Shown: piece after piece, positions 63,180-64,000 of the stretch
Layout of the letters: each line of letters begins with the position of its first letter
Position numbering within the stretch: position 1 is the first letter of the stretch
Assembly: GCA_023458595.1 (NCBI GenBank)
Contig: JAEWYT010000079.1
Span: forward strand, 1 to 64,000
Direction: 5' to 3'
From: Pseudomonadota bacterium
GTDB taxonomy: Bacteria; Pseudomonadota; Alphaproteobacteria; Rhizobiales; Tepidamorphaceae
DNA length: 64,000 bases
The notes under the pieces: model-generated
The model's input: the letters and a program-made list of their open reading frames with translations, nothing else
Database searches by the model: none
What the model was told of the DNA's origin: nothing
Made by a program: the position numbers and the translations under genes

Positions 63180-63797
63180 ATGTTCATCCAGACGGAAGCG
63201 ACGAGCGACCCGGCAAGCCTGACATTCCTCCCTGGCAGAGACGTTCTTCCGGGCCGAACCCTGAACATTTCCGATCGCAGCGAAGCCGCTCAATCCCCGC
63301 TCGCCGCAAAGCTCTTCGAGGTGCCGGGCGTCGCAGCCCTGTCGTTCGGGTCCGACTACATCACCGTCACCAAGAACAACGGTGAATGGCAGCACCTCAA
63401 GCCAGCCCTTCTCGGCGCGATCATGGAACATTTCATGGCCGGCGCACCGATCCTCATCGAACGATCCGCGGGCGGGCCCGTATCGACGGGCGCCGACTCC
63501 GTCGCCGCAAGGATCGAGGATGCCCTTCGCCGTGTCATCGATCCGGAGCTCGGCTGCAATATTGTCGACCTCGGCCTGATCTACGACGTGCACGTCGATG
63601 CCGACGGTCGCGCCGTGGTCACCATGACGACCACGACGCCCGGCTGTCCCGCCACCAACTATCTCACCGAAGGCGCAAGGGAGTGCACGTCCTCTGTCGA
63701 AGGGGTCGACACGGCCGAGATCACACTCACCTATGAACCGCGCTGGTCGCCCGAACTGATGAGCGACGACGCCAAGGCCCGTTTCGGCATTCGCTGA
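63180..63797 (+). CDS. Nfu-N/MIP18 (DUF59) fusion, Fe-S cluster related
   Basis: A 205-residue fusion. Residues about 3-92 form the Nfu N-terminal domain (FIQTEATSDPASLTFLPG, GVAALSFGSDYITVTK), and 105-195 form a MIP18/SufT/PaaD-like domain (RVIDPELGCNIVDLGLIYDV, TTPGCPATNYLTEG), with the conserved DPE and Cys. The usual Nfu C-terminal CxxC domain is replaced by the MIP18 part. Both kinds of domain act in iron-sulfur cluster delivery, so the protein may serve an Fe-S enzyme of this operon or repair NO-damaged clusters. Confidence 0.82.
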   Translation: MFIQTEATSDPASLTFLPGRDVLPGRTLNISDRSEAAQSPLAAKLFEVPGVAALSFGSDYITVTKNNGEWQHLKPALLGAIMEHFMAGAPILIERSAGGPVSTGADSVAARIEDALRRVIDPELGCNIVDLGLIYDVHVDADGRAVVTMTTTTPGCPATNYLTEGARECTSSVEGVDTAEITLTYEPRWSPELMSDDAKARFGIR

Positions 63798-63805
63798 GGC
63801 TCGCG

Positions 63806-64000
63806 ATGAACTCGATATCCAAACGTCGACCCTCGACCCGAAAAGCCCCGGCCGGACCCCTGCCGCCCGTTTCCGATCTCCTTCTCGAGAGCCTCCAAGT
63901 TCTGGCTCAGACGGGACAAACCGAAAGCGCATGTCGTCTTGCCGGCCGCGCCTACGCGCTGCTGCGAACGTCGCAACCTGAAATCGCGCGCCGCTTCGAC
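63806..64000 (+). CDS. Hypothetical protein, N-terminal part (runs off the window)
   Basis: From ATG 63806 the frame is open to the end of the window, 65 codons, beginning MNSISKRRPSTRKAPAGPL and then a helical segment with ESACRLAGRAYALLRT, which resembles a tetratricopeptide helix pair. It follows the fusion gene by 8 bases, so it is in the same operon. No family can be named. Confidence 0.55.
   Translation, partial: MNSISKRRPSTRKAPAGPLPPVSDLLLESLQVLAQTGQTESACRLAGRAYALLRTSQPEIARRFD

Overview
The window is GC-rich, gene-dense DNA from an alphaproteobacterium, most likely of the Rhizobiales/Hyphomicrobiales type. The evidence is the gene content (NirK/NirV denitrification with NnrR- and NsrR-type regulators, branched-chain-type ABC systems, TRAP and CoA-dependent catabolic genes), TTG/GTG starts behind strong GGAGG sites, and codon use. 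It reads as an accessory catabolic and respiratory region with three insertion-sequence remnants (window start, 33.0-33.6 kb, 41.96-42.08 kb). No rRNA, tRNA or CRISPR was seen.

Layout. (1) 0-3 kb: the end of an IS481-type element, a LysR regulator, a DUF2848 gene and a truncated HyuA/5-oxoprolinase gene. (2) 13.8-3.05 kb, minus strand: an amide utilisation operon of two amidase-signature amidases, an acetamidase/formamidase, a five-gene urea/short-amide type ABC importer, and AmiC and AmiR at the distal end. The promoter is followed by a factor-independent terminator upstream of the first gene, the arrangement expected for AmiR (ANTAR) antitermination. (3) 25.1-14.0 kb, minus strand: an acyl-CoA catabolic operon with a tandem CaiB fusion, an acyl-CoA dehydrogenase with Asp at the usual catalytic Glu position, a BadI-like hydrolase, a CoA-transferase, a PotABC-like importer, an enoyl-CoA hydratase and a thiolase/DUF35 pair. 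Divergent to it lie an enoyl-CoA hydratase, the missing solute-binding protein, AldA and an aldo/keto reductase. Two tandem IclR regulators follow. (4) 33.7-41.5 kb: an alcohol dehydrogenase/aldehyde dehydrogenase pair divergent from a TRAP transporter and an MmgE/PrpD gene. The promoter between them is a rearranged copy of the one at 25-26.5 kb, so the two blocks are probably co-regulated through shared palindromes.

(5) 53.35-42.16 kb, minus strand: a sigma54 activator followed by a six-gene operon. Its gene order matches the acetophenone carboxylase operon of Aromatoleum (apc1-5, bal): two HyuA-like subunits, a small zinc-type subunit, a HyuB-like subunit, an Apc5-like subunit and an acyl-CoA ligase. 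A consensus -24/-12 promoter and several palindromes lie between the activator and the operon. This encodes ATP-dependent carboxylation of a ketone and CoA activation of the resulting beta-keto acid. The true ketone is unknown.

(6) 53.8-64 kb: a radC fragment, then a nitric-oxide/denitrification island. It has an NsrR-type Rrf2 regulator, an NnrR-type Crp/Fnr regulator, an unusual alternative oxidase, nirK and nirV. Two divergent operons follow, containing DUF2249 proteins, a His-bearing polytopic membrane protein and an Nfu-N/MIP18 fusion. NnrR-like boxes precede aox and nirK, and a 23-bp NsrR-like palindrome sits between the DUF2249 operons. This last cluster is the best candidate in the window for a poorly described system. 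Family calls come from recalled motifs and neighbourhood; no database search was run.
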